Positions 54,754-63,019 of a stretch of 64,000 bases of DNA are shown in pieces (positions within the stretch are counted from its first letter, which is position 1; every line of letters begins with the position of its first letter). The notes beneath the pieces were generated by a model. That model saw only the letters and a list, made by a program, of their open reading frames with translations, was not told where the DNA came from and made no database searches. Origin of the DNA: Candidatus Cryptobacteroides choladohippi. GTDB taxonomy: Bacteria; Bacteroidota; Bacteroidia; Bacteroidales; UBA932. Location: NCBI GenBank assembly GCA_018065985.1, contig JAGHSF010000059.1, positions 1 to 64,000 of the forward strand, given 5' to 3'. Made by a program: the position numbers and the translations under genes.

Positions 54754-55257
54754 ATGAAAAGATTTATCACATTCGCTGCCATTGCAGCTCTTGCAGTTGT
54801 TGCACTTTCATCCTGTAAGAAGGATGGTCCTGACAAGAAGGCTCAGTTCGGTTATGCGACCGTAACTGCAAAGTATTCAATCAACGACGACCTCAACAAG
54901 GCTGCCGACATGACGCTCAATATCGTGAAGTTCGACGGATCAAAGATGAGCGTTCCCGTCTCAACGACCCAGCAGGTTGTGGATATCGAGAAGTTTACAG
55001 GCAGTATCCCTGCCGACTTCAAGTACGAGTTCGTGGCAAAGCAGAAGGAGAGCATCACCAAGGAGTCCTTCAACTGCTCTCTTACCTACGATTTCACCGT
55101 CAAGGTTTACGACACCACCGGCAAGCTCAAGAGGACCAAGTCTTCCAACGGCACCGTATCGATGAATGGCGGCAAGGAAATCCTCGACCTTATCATCGAG
55201 AGATTCAACCGTGTAAAGACCACAATCTCCATCAAGGAGGACATGACAATAGAATAG
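54754..55257 (+). CDS. Small lipoprotein of unknown function
   Basis: 167 aa; lipobox ALAVVALSSCKKD; TATATTTG element at 54726-54733. Confidence 0.75.
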   Translation: MKRFITFAAIAALAVVALSSCKKDGPDKKAQFGYATVTAKYSINDDLNKAADMTLNIVKFDGSKMSVPVSTTQQVVDIEKFTGSIPADFKYEFVAKQKESITKESFNCSLTYDFTVKVYDTTGKLKRTKSSNGTVSMNGGKEILDLIIERFNRVKTTISIKEDMTIE

Positions 55258-56556
55258 GTGAAGTACGCTCTTGTTACTGGCGCAGCCTCCGGAATGGGCC
55301 GCATGTATGCCCACCGGCTGTTTGAGATGGGTTACGGTATCGTGGCCGTCGATGTGCGCCAGACCGGGCTGGACATACTTGCAGATGAATTGGCAGGACA
55401 CGCAGACCGTGTTCTGCCAATTTGCATGGATCTTTCGGAACCCGGTGCCGCCGCAAAGATTGCCGCGCTCACCCGGGACCTTGATGTCGAAGTTCTCATC
55501 AACAATGCCGGGATGATAAATGTTGCATCCACGGCGGCGATTCCATCCGACCGTCTCGCTGCGATGATGGGCCTTCACTGTGCCACGCCCTTGCTGCTCT
55601 GCCACGAATTCGTGCCGCGCATGCAGGCTGCGGGCTGCGGGTATGTGCTCAATGTCTCGTCGATTTGCGCCTGGATGGACTGGCCTCTCATAGGCATGTA
55701 CGGCAACACCAAGCGTTTTGTCAAAGGCTTCAGCCGCTCGCTGCGGCTGGAATGTGCGGGATCGGGCGTCAGCGTGACCACAGTGCTGTTCGGTGCAGTC
55801 GACACTCCGCTCTTCGGATTCCCTCAGAAGGCCGTGCGCTGGATGAAGCGCCTTGGCGTGATGATCAGCCCGGAAAAGGCCGTCAGCAAGGCCCTCGATG
55901 CCATGTTCCGCCGCCGCAAGGTGCTGGTGCCGGGGCTCTGCAACAAGCTGGCCATTCCGCTTCTGCCTCTGGTTCCCGACAGCCTTCTTCGGGCAGCGGT
56001 GCGCAGGTTCGGAAGGCTTTTCCCGAACATACGTCAGGCCGGGCTGGACGACATCCCCCTCATTCGCAGGATGGCCGACGTGGCGTTCAGGCACACATAC
56101 AAGCCCCTTCTGACGCCCGAGCAGATAGATTACATGATGGATTGGATGTACTCCGAGGAAAGCCTCATACGGCAGATGACCGAGGAGCAGAATACCTTCC
56201 TCCTTCTCGAAGGCAAGGGTTATGCGTCGATACGCCCTGATGGTTCCGCCGACGGCATCAGCCGTTTCCACCTTGAAAAGCTGTACGTCCTGCCGCAATA
56301 TCAGGGGCAGGGCATAGGCAGGGACCTGATCAATGCCGCCGTCGCCCATGCGCAAAGGCTTGCCGGAGGCGATGTGCTGGTGGAACTGAACGTCAACAGA
56401 CACAATCCGGCAGTCGATTTCTACAAAAAGATGGGATTCGTTATCGATCGTGACGTCGACAACCCCATAGGCGGCGGCCATTTCATGAACGACCACATAA
56501 TGGCGGCGGTTTTCCCTGTTTCAGATAATTCCAGCCCGCGTAGCAGGCGCGCCTGA
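55258..56556 (+). CDS. SDR-GNAT fusion protein
   Basis: GTG start; SDR (ALVTGAASGMGRMYAHRL, NNAGMINVAS, YGNTKRFVKGF) fused to acetyltransferase (LEKLYVLPQYQGQGIGRDLINAAVAHAQRL, NPAVDFYKKMGFVI). Confidence 0.9.
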   Translation: MKYALVTGAASGMGRMYAHRLFEMGYGIVAVDVRQTGLDILADELAGHADRVLPICMDLSEPGAAAKIAALTRDLDVEVLINNAGMINVASTAAIPSDRLAAMMGLHCATPLLLCHEFVPRMQAAGCGYVLNVSSICAWMDWPLIGMYGNTKRFVKGFSRSLRLECAGSGVSVTTVLFGAVDTPLFGFPQKAVRWMKRLGVMISPEKAVSKALDAMFRRRKVLVPGLCNKLAIPLLPLVPDSLLRAAVRRFGRLFPNIRQAGLDDIPLIRRMADVAFRHTYKPLLTPEQIDYMMDWMYSEESLIRQMTEEQNTFLLLEGKGYASIRPDGSADGISRFHLEKLYVLPQYQGQGIGRDLINAAVAHAQRLAGGDVLVELNVNRHNPAVDFYKKMGFVIDRDVDNPIGGGHFMNDHIMAAVFPVSDNSSPRSRRA

Positions 56557-56700
56557 CTTTCGCGTTGCCTCCCGCCTGGGCTCTTGCGTTAGCCCCCGCC
56601 TGGGCTCTTGCGTTAGCCCCCCGCCTGGGCTCTTGCGTTGCCTCCCGCGCCTGGGCTCTTGCGCTTGCCCCGTGTCTGGGCTCTTGCGTTAGCCCCCGCG
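56552..56700. repeat. Tandem array, ~24-26-bp hairpin-forming unit, about 6 copies
   Basis: CCTGGGCTCTTGCGTTAGCCCCCG and variants at 56552, 56575, 56599, 56624, 56650, 56675; GGGCT..AGCCC arms inside units. Confidence 0.9.
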
Positions 56701-56754
56701 CTTACAATGCCAGGGGCCCCGCCCCTTGATACCCCGCGGCCTTTCCGCCTTTCC

Positions 56755-57075
56755 GTATTTGCTGTTCGCAAATACCCGGCCCGGCCGTCGCTCTGGTGAG
56801 CGAGGGAGGAGGTTGAGGTCGCGTGTCCTCTCACAGGCGGTATCCGAGGACTCAGAATTCGCCTGCCTCCAGGTGCTTACGTGTTGTCATTGTGCCCAAT
56901 CCCGAAAATTGGTTGAGATTGGGCTTGGCTGTTTCGTCTGAAAGTGGCAGAAGTGAAGACCACCGTTCCCAATCCCATTTGAAAACCAGGAGTGGGAACA
57001 ACCGTTTTTGTCAATTATACCGGAACAAGGCTATGCTGCAATAAACGCCGAACGACAGCCACTTGGACTGTCGTT
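56755..57075. repeat. Series of perfect inverted repeats between the tandem array and tRNA-Gly
   Basis: GTATTTGC-TGTTC-GCAAATAC (56755-56775), GCCCAATC..GATTGGGC (56894-56924), GTTCCCA..TGGGAAC (56965-56999), AACGACAG-N9-CTGTCGTT (57051-57075). Confidence 0.8.
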
Positions 57076-57083
57076 CATCATTT

Positions 57084-57159
57084 TGGAGCGGAAAACGGGG
57101 CTCGGACCCGCGACCTCAACCTTGGCAAGGTTGCGCTCTACCAACTGAGCTATTTCCGC
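57084..57159 (-). tRNA. tRNA-Gly (GCC), CCA encoded
   Basis: Minus strand GCGGAAATAGCTCAGTTGGTAGAGCGCAACCTTGCCAAGGTTGAGGTCGCGGGTCCGAGCCCCGTTTTCCGCTCCA. Confidence 0.97.
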
Positions 57160-57309
57160 ATTGCCGTTGCGTTTCGGGATTGCAAAGATAGGAACAATAT
57201 TCTAAACTCCAAAATTTTTTAAAATATTTTTACATTTTCTTTCAGACTATGGGAGAATGTCAAAAAAGTTGTATATTTGCAATCCCGTTTGACATGACGT
57301 GGTGAGATT

Positions 57310-57398
57310 GGAGAGGTGGGTGAGTGGCTGAAACCACCGGTTTGCTAAACCGACGTACGGAGCAATTCGTACCACGAGTTCGAATCTCGTCCTCTCCG
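57310..57398 (+). tRNA. tRNA-Ser (GCT)
   Basis: GGAGAGG acceptor, CCGGT-TTGCTAA-ACCGA anticodon arm, long variable arm, GTTCGAATC T-loop; TATATTTG at 57272-57279. Confidence 0.97.
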
Positions 57399-57420
57399 CA
57401 CAATGCAATCAAAGCAATAG

Positions 57421-57446
57421 ACGCTGCACGAAAGTGCAGCGTTTTT
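57421..57446 (+). terminator. Intrinsic terminator after tRNA-Ser
   Basis: ACGCTGCAC-GAAA-GTGCAGCGT followed by TTTT. Confidence 0.92.
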
Positions 57447-57593
57447 GCGTATGTGGGTGCCGACGTCAAGAACCTGTCTTGTTAGGTAGGGCCCCGATAG
57501 GCTAATAGAACCGGCGCTTCTCCTCGCCGTATGCCAGAATCTGCATCCGGGACACCAGCAGACGGGCGGAAATCCGGTCGCCTATCCGGTCGC

Positions 57594-59633
57594 CTACCTT
57601 GAAGTTGCGAGCGCAATGCCGCGCTCACCCTTTTCGTTCACTGCACAATAGAAGTGGTATGTCACATCTTTCCAGCGGATGACGCAACTTTTGTGTGCAT
57701 ACAGATTGTCGTAGTATTTTGACGGGTATATCAGGTCCGCGCCCTTCCACTCGGTCCAAAGGGTGAGGTTGCGGCTGCAGGCGAAAGTGTTGTATGCCTG
57801 ATATGCCCTGTCAGGATCAAAGGCGCGGAAGTAGAACATCACGTAGATGTCGCCAATCTTCTGGATCTGCGGATCTCCGGTGATAGTACCCGGATCCTCG
57901 AATCCGTAAACAGGATTGTCGTTGTACCGCTCCCAGTTCAGGAGGTCGTCGGAGAAGGCCATTCCTATGCGCTCGGCCTTGTATCCGTTGGTCGGATTGG
58001 TCCCGCAGGCGTTGTAGAACATCACGAATCTGTGACCGGTATTTTTCTTCCTGTCTTTGATAATGCAGCTTTTGTACTGTGAGTAGTCCTCGAACCACTG
58101 GCATTCCTCATCATTCGGGGAGAGTATGGGCTCATTGAGGCATTCCCATTCCACTGCCTCGCCCACAGTGTCGCTGGAAGCGAGTCCTATGGAGAGGGGG
58201 GCGGTCTCGTAGCCGGGGTTGCTGCCTCCGAGATAGCTCATCCAGTATTTCCCGTCGTACTTCTGCATTTCATAGCTTCCACCCCATTTCAGGTCCTGGA
58301 GCGCAACGTATCCGGCTTTCTGGAATTTGTCCCAGCCGTTTCCGCCGCTGCTCATGATTCTGCCCAGGGTGTTCCAATGGATGAGGTCATCACTGTCAGA
58401 CAACCAGGTTTCATATCCCTTGCCGTCAAATTGGACCCAGGTCATATACCACTTGCCGTTGTGCCTGAAAACGCTGGGGCTGTCGGCCATATGTTCCGGA
58501 TCCGAAGGGCGCAGAACAAATCCGTGCTTTATCGGAGTGGCCACCTGGTCGTAGATTTTCGCCATTTCCTCCGGAGAGACTCCCTGTTGCTCCTTTTTCA
58601 GTCGGAGCTTTCTCACGGCTTTTCTGAACTTGCACTTGTTTCTGGTGGGGAAAACCTGTCTGATGGTGCCGTCGGGATTGTAGTAGAGTCTGTCTGCGCA
58701 CATGCTGCGACGGTGGAACGATTCTTCACCCGCTCCTGTGGCTATGCTGACATAAGGATTGTGGTAGAACAGCCACCATTGGCCCTTGAATTCCACGATG
58801 GTGTGCTCGTTGTTGTACTTGTCCATCGATTCCATGAACTTGCCTTTGTATTCATAAGGCCCGAGGGGGCTGTCGCCCATACAATAGTCAAGTTCGTATG
58901 CGGGATAGTCCAGATAGGAGGTTACGTATGAGAGATAGTACCTGCCATTGTACTTGTGGCAGCATATTCCCTCGAAGAAATGGGGCGCTTCTATGTGGTA
59001 GACTCCGGTATCGTTGCCGTTTTCGTCGAGCACGCCGCCGCTGTGGTCATAGGATATCATGTCGTCGTTCAACTTGACGACATTCACTATGTTCTGCCCC
59101 ATGAAGAGGTATGCCTGCCCGTCGTCATCGATGAAGCAGTGAGGGTCTATGAAGTCGCGGTTCGTGGCTATGCCGGGAGTCTCCGGCGTGAACATGGGCT
59201 TGCCCAGAGGGTCCTCGAAGGGTCCGAATGGGGAGTCGCTGACCGCAACGCCTATCTGATTGGTGTTGGCCGAATAATAGAAGAAATACCTCATCACAAG
59301 GGTGGAGTCCGACTCGCTCCTCGGAACCATCTTTCTGACACACTGAGGTCCCCAGGCATTGGACTTGGCCCAGGTTGTCTGCTCAAGTGGTCTGAAAATC
59401 ACTCCGCCGTCCGTGAAATGCTTCATGTCGGTGGTGTAGTAACAGTGGTAATCCTTCATGTCGAAGCCGTGGCTGGCTGTCTGGTCGTGACTGGGATAGA
59501 CGAACAGCGTGTCACCGAACACGATAGCCGAAGGGTCGGCGGCATAGCTGTCTGTGAGAATCGGGTTGATGCTTTCGCTGCATCCTGCGAAAATCAGGAG
59601 CAGCGCTATTGAAAATGTTGCCAGTTTTTTCAT
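57594..59633 (-). CDS. Lipoprotein with two GH43-like beta-propeller domains
   Basis: 679 aa; N-terminal DSYAADPSAIVFGDTLFVYPSHDQ, second domain HMADSPSVFRHNGKWYMTWVQFDGKGYETWLSDSDDLIHW. Confidence 0.85.
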   Translation of the reverse strand: MKKLATFSIALLLIFAGCSESINPILTDSYAADPSAIVFGDTLFVYPSHDQTASHGFDMKDYHCYYTTDMKHFTDGGVIFRPLEQTTWAKSNAWGPQCVRKMVPRSESDSTLVMRYFFYYSANTNQIGVAVSDSPFGPFEDPLGKPMFTPETPGIATNRDFIDPHCFIDDDGQAYLFMGQNIVNVVKLNDDMISYDHSGGVLDENGNDTGVYHIEAPHFFEGICCHKYNGRYYLSYVTSYLDYPAYELDYCMGDSPLGPYEYKGKFMESMDKYNNEHTIVEFKGQWWLFYHNPYVSIATGAGEESFHRRSMCADRLYYNPDGTIRQVFPTRNKCKFRKAVRKLRLKKEQQGVSPEEMAKIYDQVATPIKHGFVLRPSDPEHMADSPSVFRHNGKWYMTWVQFDGKGYETWLSDSDDLIHWNTLGRIMSSGGNGWDKFQKAGYVALQDLKWGGSYEMQKYDGKYWMSYLGGSNPGYETAPLSIGLASSDTVGEAVEWECLNEPILSPNDEECQWFEDYSQYKSCIIKDRKKNTGHRFVMFYNACGTNPTNGYKAERIGMAFSDDLLNWERYNDNPVYGFEDPGTITGDPQIQKIGDIYVMFYFRAFDPDRAYQAYNTFACSRNLTLWTEWKGADLIYPSKYYDNLYAHKSCVIRWKDVTYHFYCAVNEKGERGIALATSR

Positions 59634-59707
59634 GGGATTATTTAATTGGGCATAAAGTTAAGAATTTTATTTTTCGTATTTTTGCACAAAATTTACAATC
59701 CATAGTA

Positions 59708-62700
59708 ATGAACAAGATCCTTAAAGCCTTCGCCATCATCTGCTCGGCATGCCTTCTGGCAGCCTGCACTCAGGAGAACAGCAAGACCGAACCTGTCGAC
59801 TACGTTAACACATACATCGGAAACATCAGCCATCTGCTGGTGCCGGTATATCCTACCGTGAGCCTTCCCCACTCCATGCTCAGGGTGTTCCCCATGCGCA
59901 GGCAGGTCACCGACGAGTACGTGAACGGACTTCCGCTCCTTGTGACCGGTCACAGGGCCGAGGCCGGACTCAGCATAGGTTTCCCCGGTCTCAAGCTGAA
60001 CTGGGACAACGAGCATGTCACTCCATACAGCTACGAAACAGAGCTCGCCGAGTCCACCATCCATTCGACCTTCTCAGCTTCGCACCAGGCAGCCATCTAC
60101 GACCTCCAGTTCCGAGGCGAGGGCCCCTTTTCCCTCACGGTCAACGCTGAAGGAGGCGAGATGAGCGCCGAAGGAAACACAGTCAAGGGCTTCCAGTACT
60201 GTGGAGGCCAGACCAGGGCATACATTTACGTAGAGTTCGAGACCGCTCCCAAGGCTGCCGAGAACATCGACAAGAGCCATGTTGCCCTCAGCTTCGACAC
60301 CTCCGAGCTCCGCATACGCTACGGTGTATCCTTCATCAGCACCGAGCAGGCTGCCAAGAACCTTGCACGCGAAATCAAGGATTATGACGTGAACGCCCTC
60401 ATCGCACAGGGCCGCAAGATCTGGAACGATGCTCTGGGCCGCCTCGAGGTAAGCGGAGGCAGCGAGGATGACCTTACAGTGTTCTACACCTCATACTACC
60501 GCACGCTCGAGCGCCCCGTATGCATAAGCGAGGACGGACGCTACTGGAGCGGCGAGGACAACCAGGTGCACGAGGACGGTGGAGTTCCCTACTATACCGA
60601 CGACTGGCTCTGGGATACCTACCACAGCGCACACCCTCTGCGCACCATCGTCGATCCCGCACTGGAGGAGAGCATACTGGCCTCCTACCTCAGGATGTCC
60701 GACGAGAACAGCCACGGCTGGCTGCCCTGCTTCCCCGGTGTCGGCGGTGCCGGACGCGCCATGAACTGTTGCCATACCATAGGATCACTGGCCGATGCCG
60801 TATGCAAGGGCCTCGACGTTGACGTGCAGAAGGCCGCTGCAGCAGCAGCCAACAGCCTGCGCACAAGGACCGTCGTTCCCTGGAGCAACGCTCCCGCGGG
60901 ACAGCTCGACGAGTTCTACTGGAAGAACGGATACCTCCCCGCACTTCTCGAAGGCGAGAAGGAGACCGACCCCAACGTGCACGAGTTCGAGAAGCGCCAG
61001 CCCATACCTGTAACGACCGGTACCTCATTCGACTGCTGGGCGGCTTCCAGGCTCCTCAGAGTCGCATTCGACAAGACCGGCAACAAGGATTGCCTTGACG
61101 AGTCGGAATATTTCTTCAAGCACTCCTTCGACTACCGCAACCTCTTCAACCGCAAGACCGGTTTCTTCCACCCGAAGGACAGCAAGGGCCGCTTCATAGA
61201 GCCCTTCGACTACAACTTCCCCGGCGGAATGGGTGCCCGCGAGTACTATGACGAGAACAACGCCTGGGTATACCGCTGGGACGTTCAGCACAATGTGTAC
61301 GACCTCGTGTCCCTCATGGGTGGCGAGCAGAAGTTCGTGGCACAGCTCGACAGCATGTTCGCCGAGCCTCTCGGAATGGACAAGTACGATTTCTACGCCA
61401 AGCTGCCTGACCATACCGGAAACGTGGGCCAGTTCTCGATGGGTAACGAGCCTTCGCTCCACGTCCCTTATCTGTACAATTTCGCAGGTGCTCCCTGGAA
61501 GACCCAGAAGCGTGTGCGCCAGATGCTCGACAACTGGTTCCGCAACGACTACATGGGCATGCCGGGTGATGAGGACGGCGGCGGTCTCACCTCCTTTGTC
61601 GTATTCTCCAGCCTGGGATTCTTCCCTGTATGCCCCGGCAAGCCTGAGTACAGCATCGGCAGCCCGCTGTTCGAGGATGCAAAGATCCATCTTCCTGACG
61701 GAAAGACCTTCGAGGTCAAGGCCAACAACGTTTCGAAGGACAACAAGTACATCCAGTCGGCAACGCTCAACGGCAAGCCTTGGAACGAGCCGACGATCAG
61801 CCACGCTGACATAGTCGCCGGCGGTGTGCTCGAGCTCGAGATGGGTCCCCTTCCCAACAAGGAGTGGGGCGTGAAGTCAAGCATCAGCTATGACTCTTAC
61901 AAGGGCCTTGCAATGGCTGGCTACCAGGGATGGTTCTTTTCTCCGGAAGGGGGTTCGGAATATGCCTGGGCCTATTCGAGTGCCGACGGAGTCTATTATG
62001 TCGATATGCTTCCCGACGTGCTCGAATATCCGCAGACATATCCGATTCCGGGCAGGATGGCTGACGGAAGCCATCCTCGGGTTTATTCCGCATACGACTA
62101 CAGTTCCGTGGATGTTCATTTCCGCTGGATGAAGGAATACGGTCTGGATGGTGTGTTCATGCAGCGCTTCATAGGAAACATCACGAACTCCCGGAGGGAT
62201 CATTATCTCCATGTTATGGACAATGCCATGTCCTGCGCGGAGCGTTACGACAGGGCCATCTGCATAATGTATGACCTCAGCGGGGGAGAGGACGGCACCA
62301 TGGCTGATGTGCTCCTTGATGATATCGATGAACTGAACGTCAGGTACAATCTCTTCGACCACGGGGCCCGCCCGTCATATCTCTGGCACAACGGCAAGCC
62401 GCTCGTGGTTGTATGGGGCATAGGATTCATGGACAGGGCAGAGTATTATCTGGACGAGGCGGCCAGGATCATAGACGGCCTGAAGGAACGCGGCTATAGC
62501 ATCATGCTGGGAGTCCCGACATACTGGCGTGAACAGGGTGAGGATACACGCAAGGATCCCAGGCTTTATGACTATATCTCCAAAGCCGACATCATCATGC
62601 CGTGGTATGTCGGCAGATCGGACAATGATACCCTTGAGGATTTTCTCAAGATTGTCCCGGAAGACGTGAAATGGTGCAAGGAGCATGGAATCGGTTTCGC

Positions 62701-63004
62701 CGGAGACGTATGGCCCGGATTCAGTTGGGAGAACATGTGTCCCGGTGCAGATGACGCGGTGCCCCGCCGTGGCGGCGAATTCCTGCAGAGGCAGATCGAC
62801 GCCTGCATCGAGGCAGGCTGCGAGAGCCTGTACATCTCGATGTTCGACGAGGTGAACGAAGGTACGGCCATCTTCAAGATTGCGCGTGAGGTGCCTGTGC
62901 CTGCTTACAGGCAGGTAATAGTGCCGCTTGAGGACGGAGTCCCTTCAGACCGTTACCTGACCATCTGCGGAGAGGCAGCAAGACGGCTCAAGGAGCAGAA
63001 ATAA
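59708..63004 (+). CDS. GH92 alpha-mannosidase fused to GH99-like (GH71/99) domain
   Basis: Start at MNKILKAFAIICSACLLAAC; GH92 motifs (VDYVNTYIGN, DDWLWDTYHSAHPL, MPGDEDGGGLTSFVVFSSLGFFPVCPG); C-terminal GLAMAGYQGWFFSPEGG...LYISMFDEVNEGTAIFK. Confidence 0.9.
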   Translation: MNKILKAFAIICSACLLAACTQENSKTEPVDYVNTYIGNISHLLVPVYPTVSLPHSMLRVFPMRRQVTDEYVNGLPLLVTGHRAEAGLSIGFPGLKLNWDNEHVTPYSYETELAESTIHSTFSASHQAAIYDLQFRGEGPFSLTVNAEGGEMSAEGNTVKGFQYCGGQTRAYIYVEFETAPKAAENIDKSHVALSFDTSELRIRYGVSFISTEQAAKNLAREIKDYDVNALIAQGRKIWNDALGRLEVSGGSEDDLTVFYTSYYRTLERPVCISEDGRYWSGEDNQVHEDGGVPYYTDDWLWDTYHSAHPLRTIVDPALEESILASYLRMSDENSHGWLPCFPGVGGAGRAMNCCHTIGSLADAVCKGLDVDVQKAAAAAANSLRTRTVVPWSNAPAGQLDEFYWKNGYLPALLEGEKETDPNVHEFEKRQPIPVTTGTSFDCWAASRLLRVAFDKTGNKDCLDESEYFFKHSFDYRNLFNRKTGFFHPKDSKGRFIEPFDYNFPGGMGAREYYDENNAWVYRWDVQHNVYDLVSLMGGEQKFVAQLDSMFAEPLGMDKYDFYAKLPDHTGNVGQFSMGNEPSLHVPYLYNFAGAPWKTQKRVRQMLDNWFRNDYMGMPGDEDGGGLTSFVVFSSLGFFPVCPGKPEYSIGSPLFEDAKIHLPDGKTFEVKANNVSKDNKYIQSATLNGKPWNEPTISHADIVAGGVLELEMGPLPNKEWGVKSSISYDSYKGLAMAGYQGWFFSPEGGSEYAWAYSSADGVYYVDMLPDVLEYPQTYPIPGRMADGSHPRVYSAYDYSSVDVHFRWMKEYGLDGVFMQRFIGNITNSRRDHYLHVMDNAMSCAERYDRAICIMYDLSGGEDGTMADVLLDDIDELNVRYNLFDHGARPSYLWHNGKPLVVVWGIGFMDRAEYYLDEAARIIDGLKERGYSIMLGVPTYWREQGEDTRKDPRLYDYISKADIIMPWYVGRSDNDTLEDFLKIVPEDVKWCKEHGIGFAGDVWPGFSWENMCPGADDAVPRRGGEFLQRQIDACIEAGCESLYISMFDEVNEGTAIFKIAREVPVPAYRQVIVPLEDGVPSDRYLTICGEAARRLKEQK

Positions 63005-63019
63005 ACATGAATTTGAATT

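Noticed and set aside
53560-56496. Long minus-strand ORFs (388 and 511 aa) antisense to VKOR, the small lipoprotein and SDR-GNAT
   Set aside because: Sense-strand genes have clear families, start sites and spacing; antisense products show low-complexity His/Arg/Gln-rich composition.
56552-56700. Possible CRISPR array
   Set aside because: Units abut with no unique spacers and no cas genes are in the window.
57084-57446. tRNA-borne integration site of a genomic island
   Set aside because: No integrase and no repeated tRNA 3' end seen in the window; cannot be supported here.
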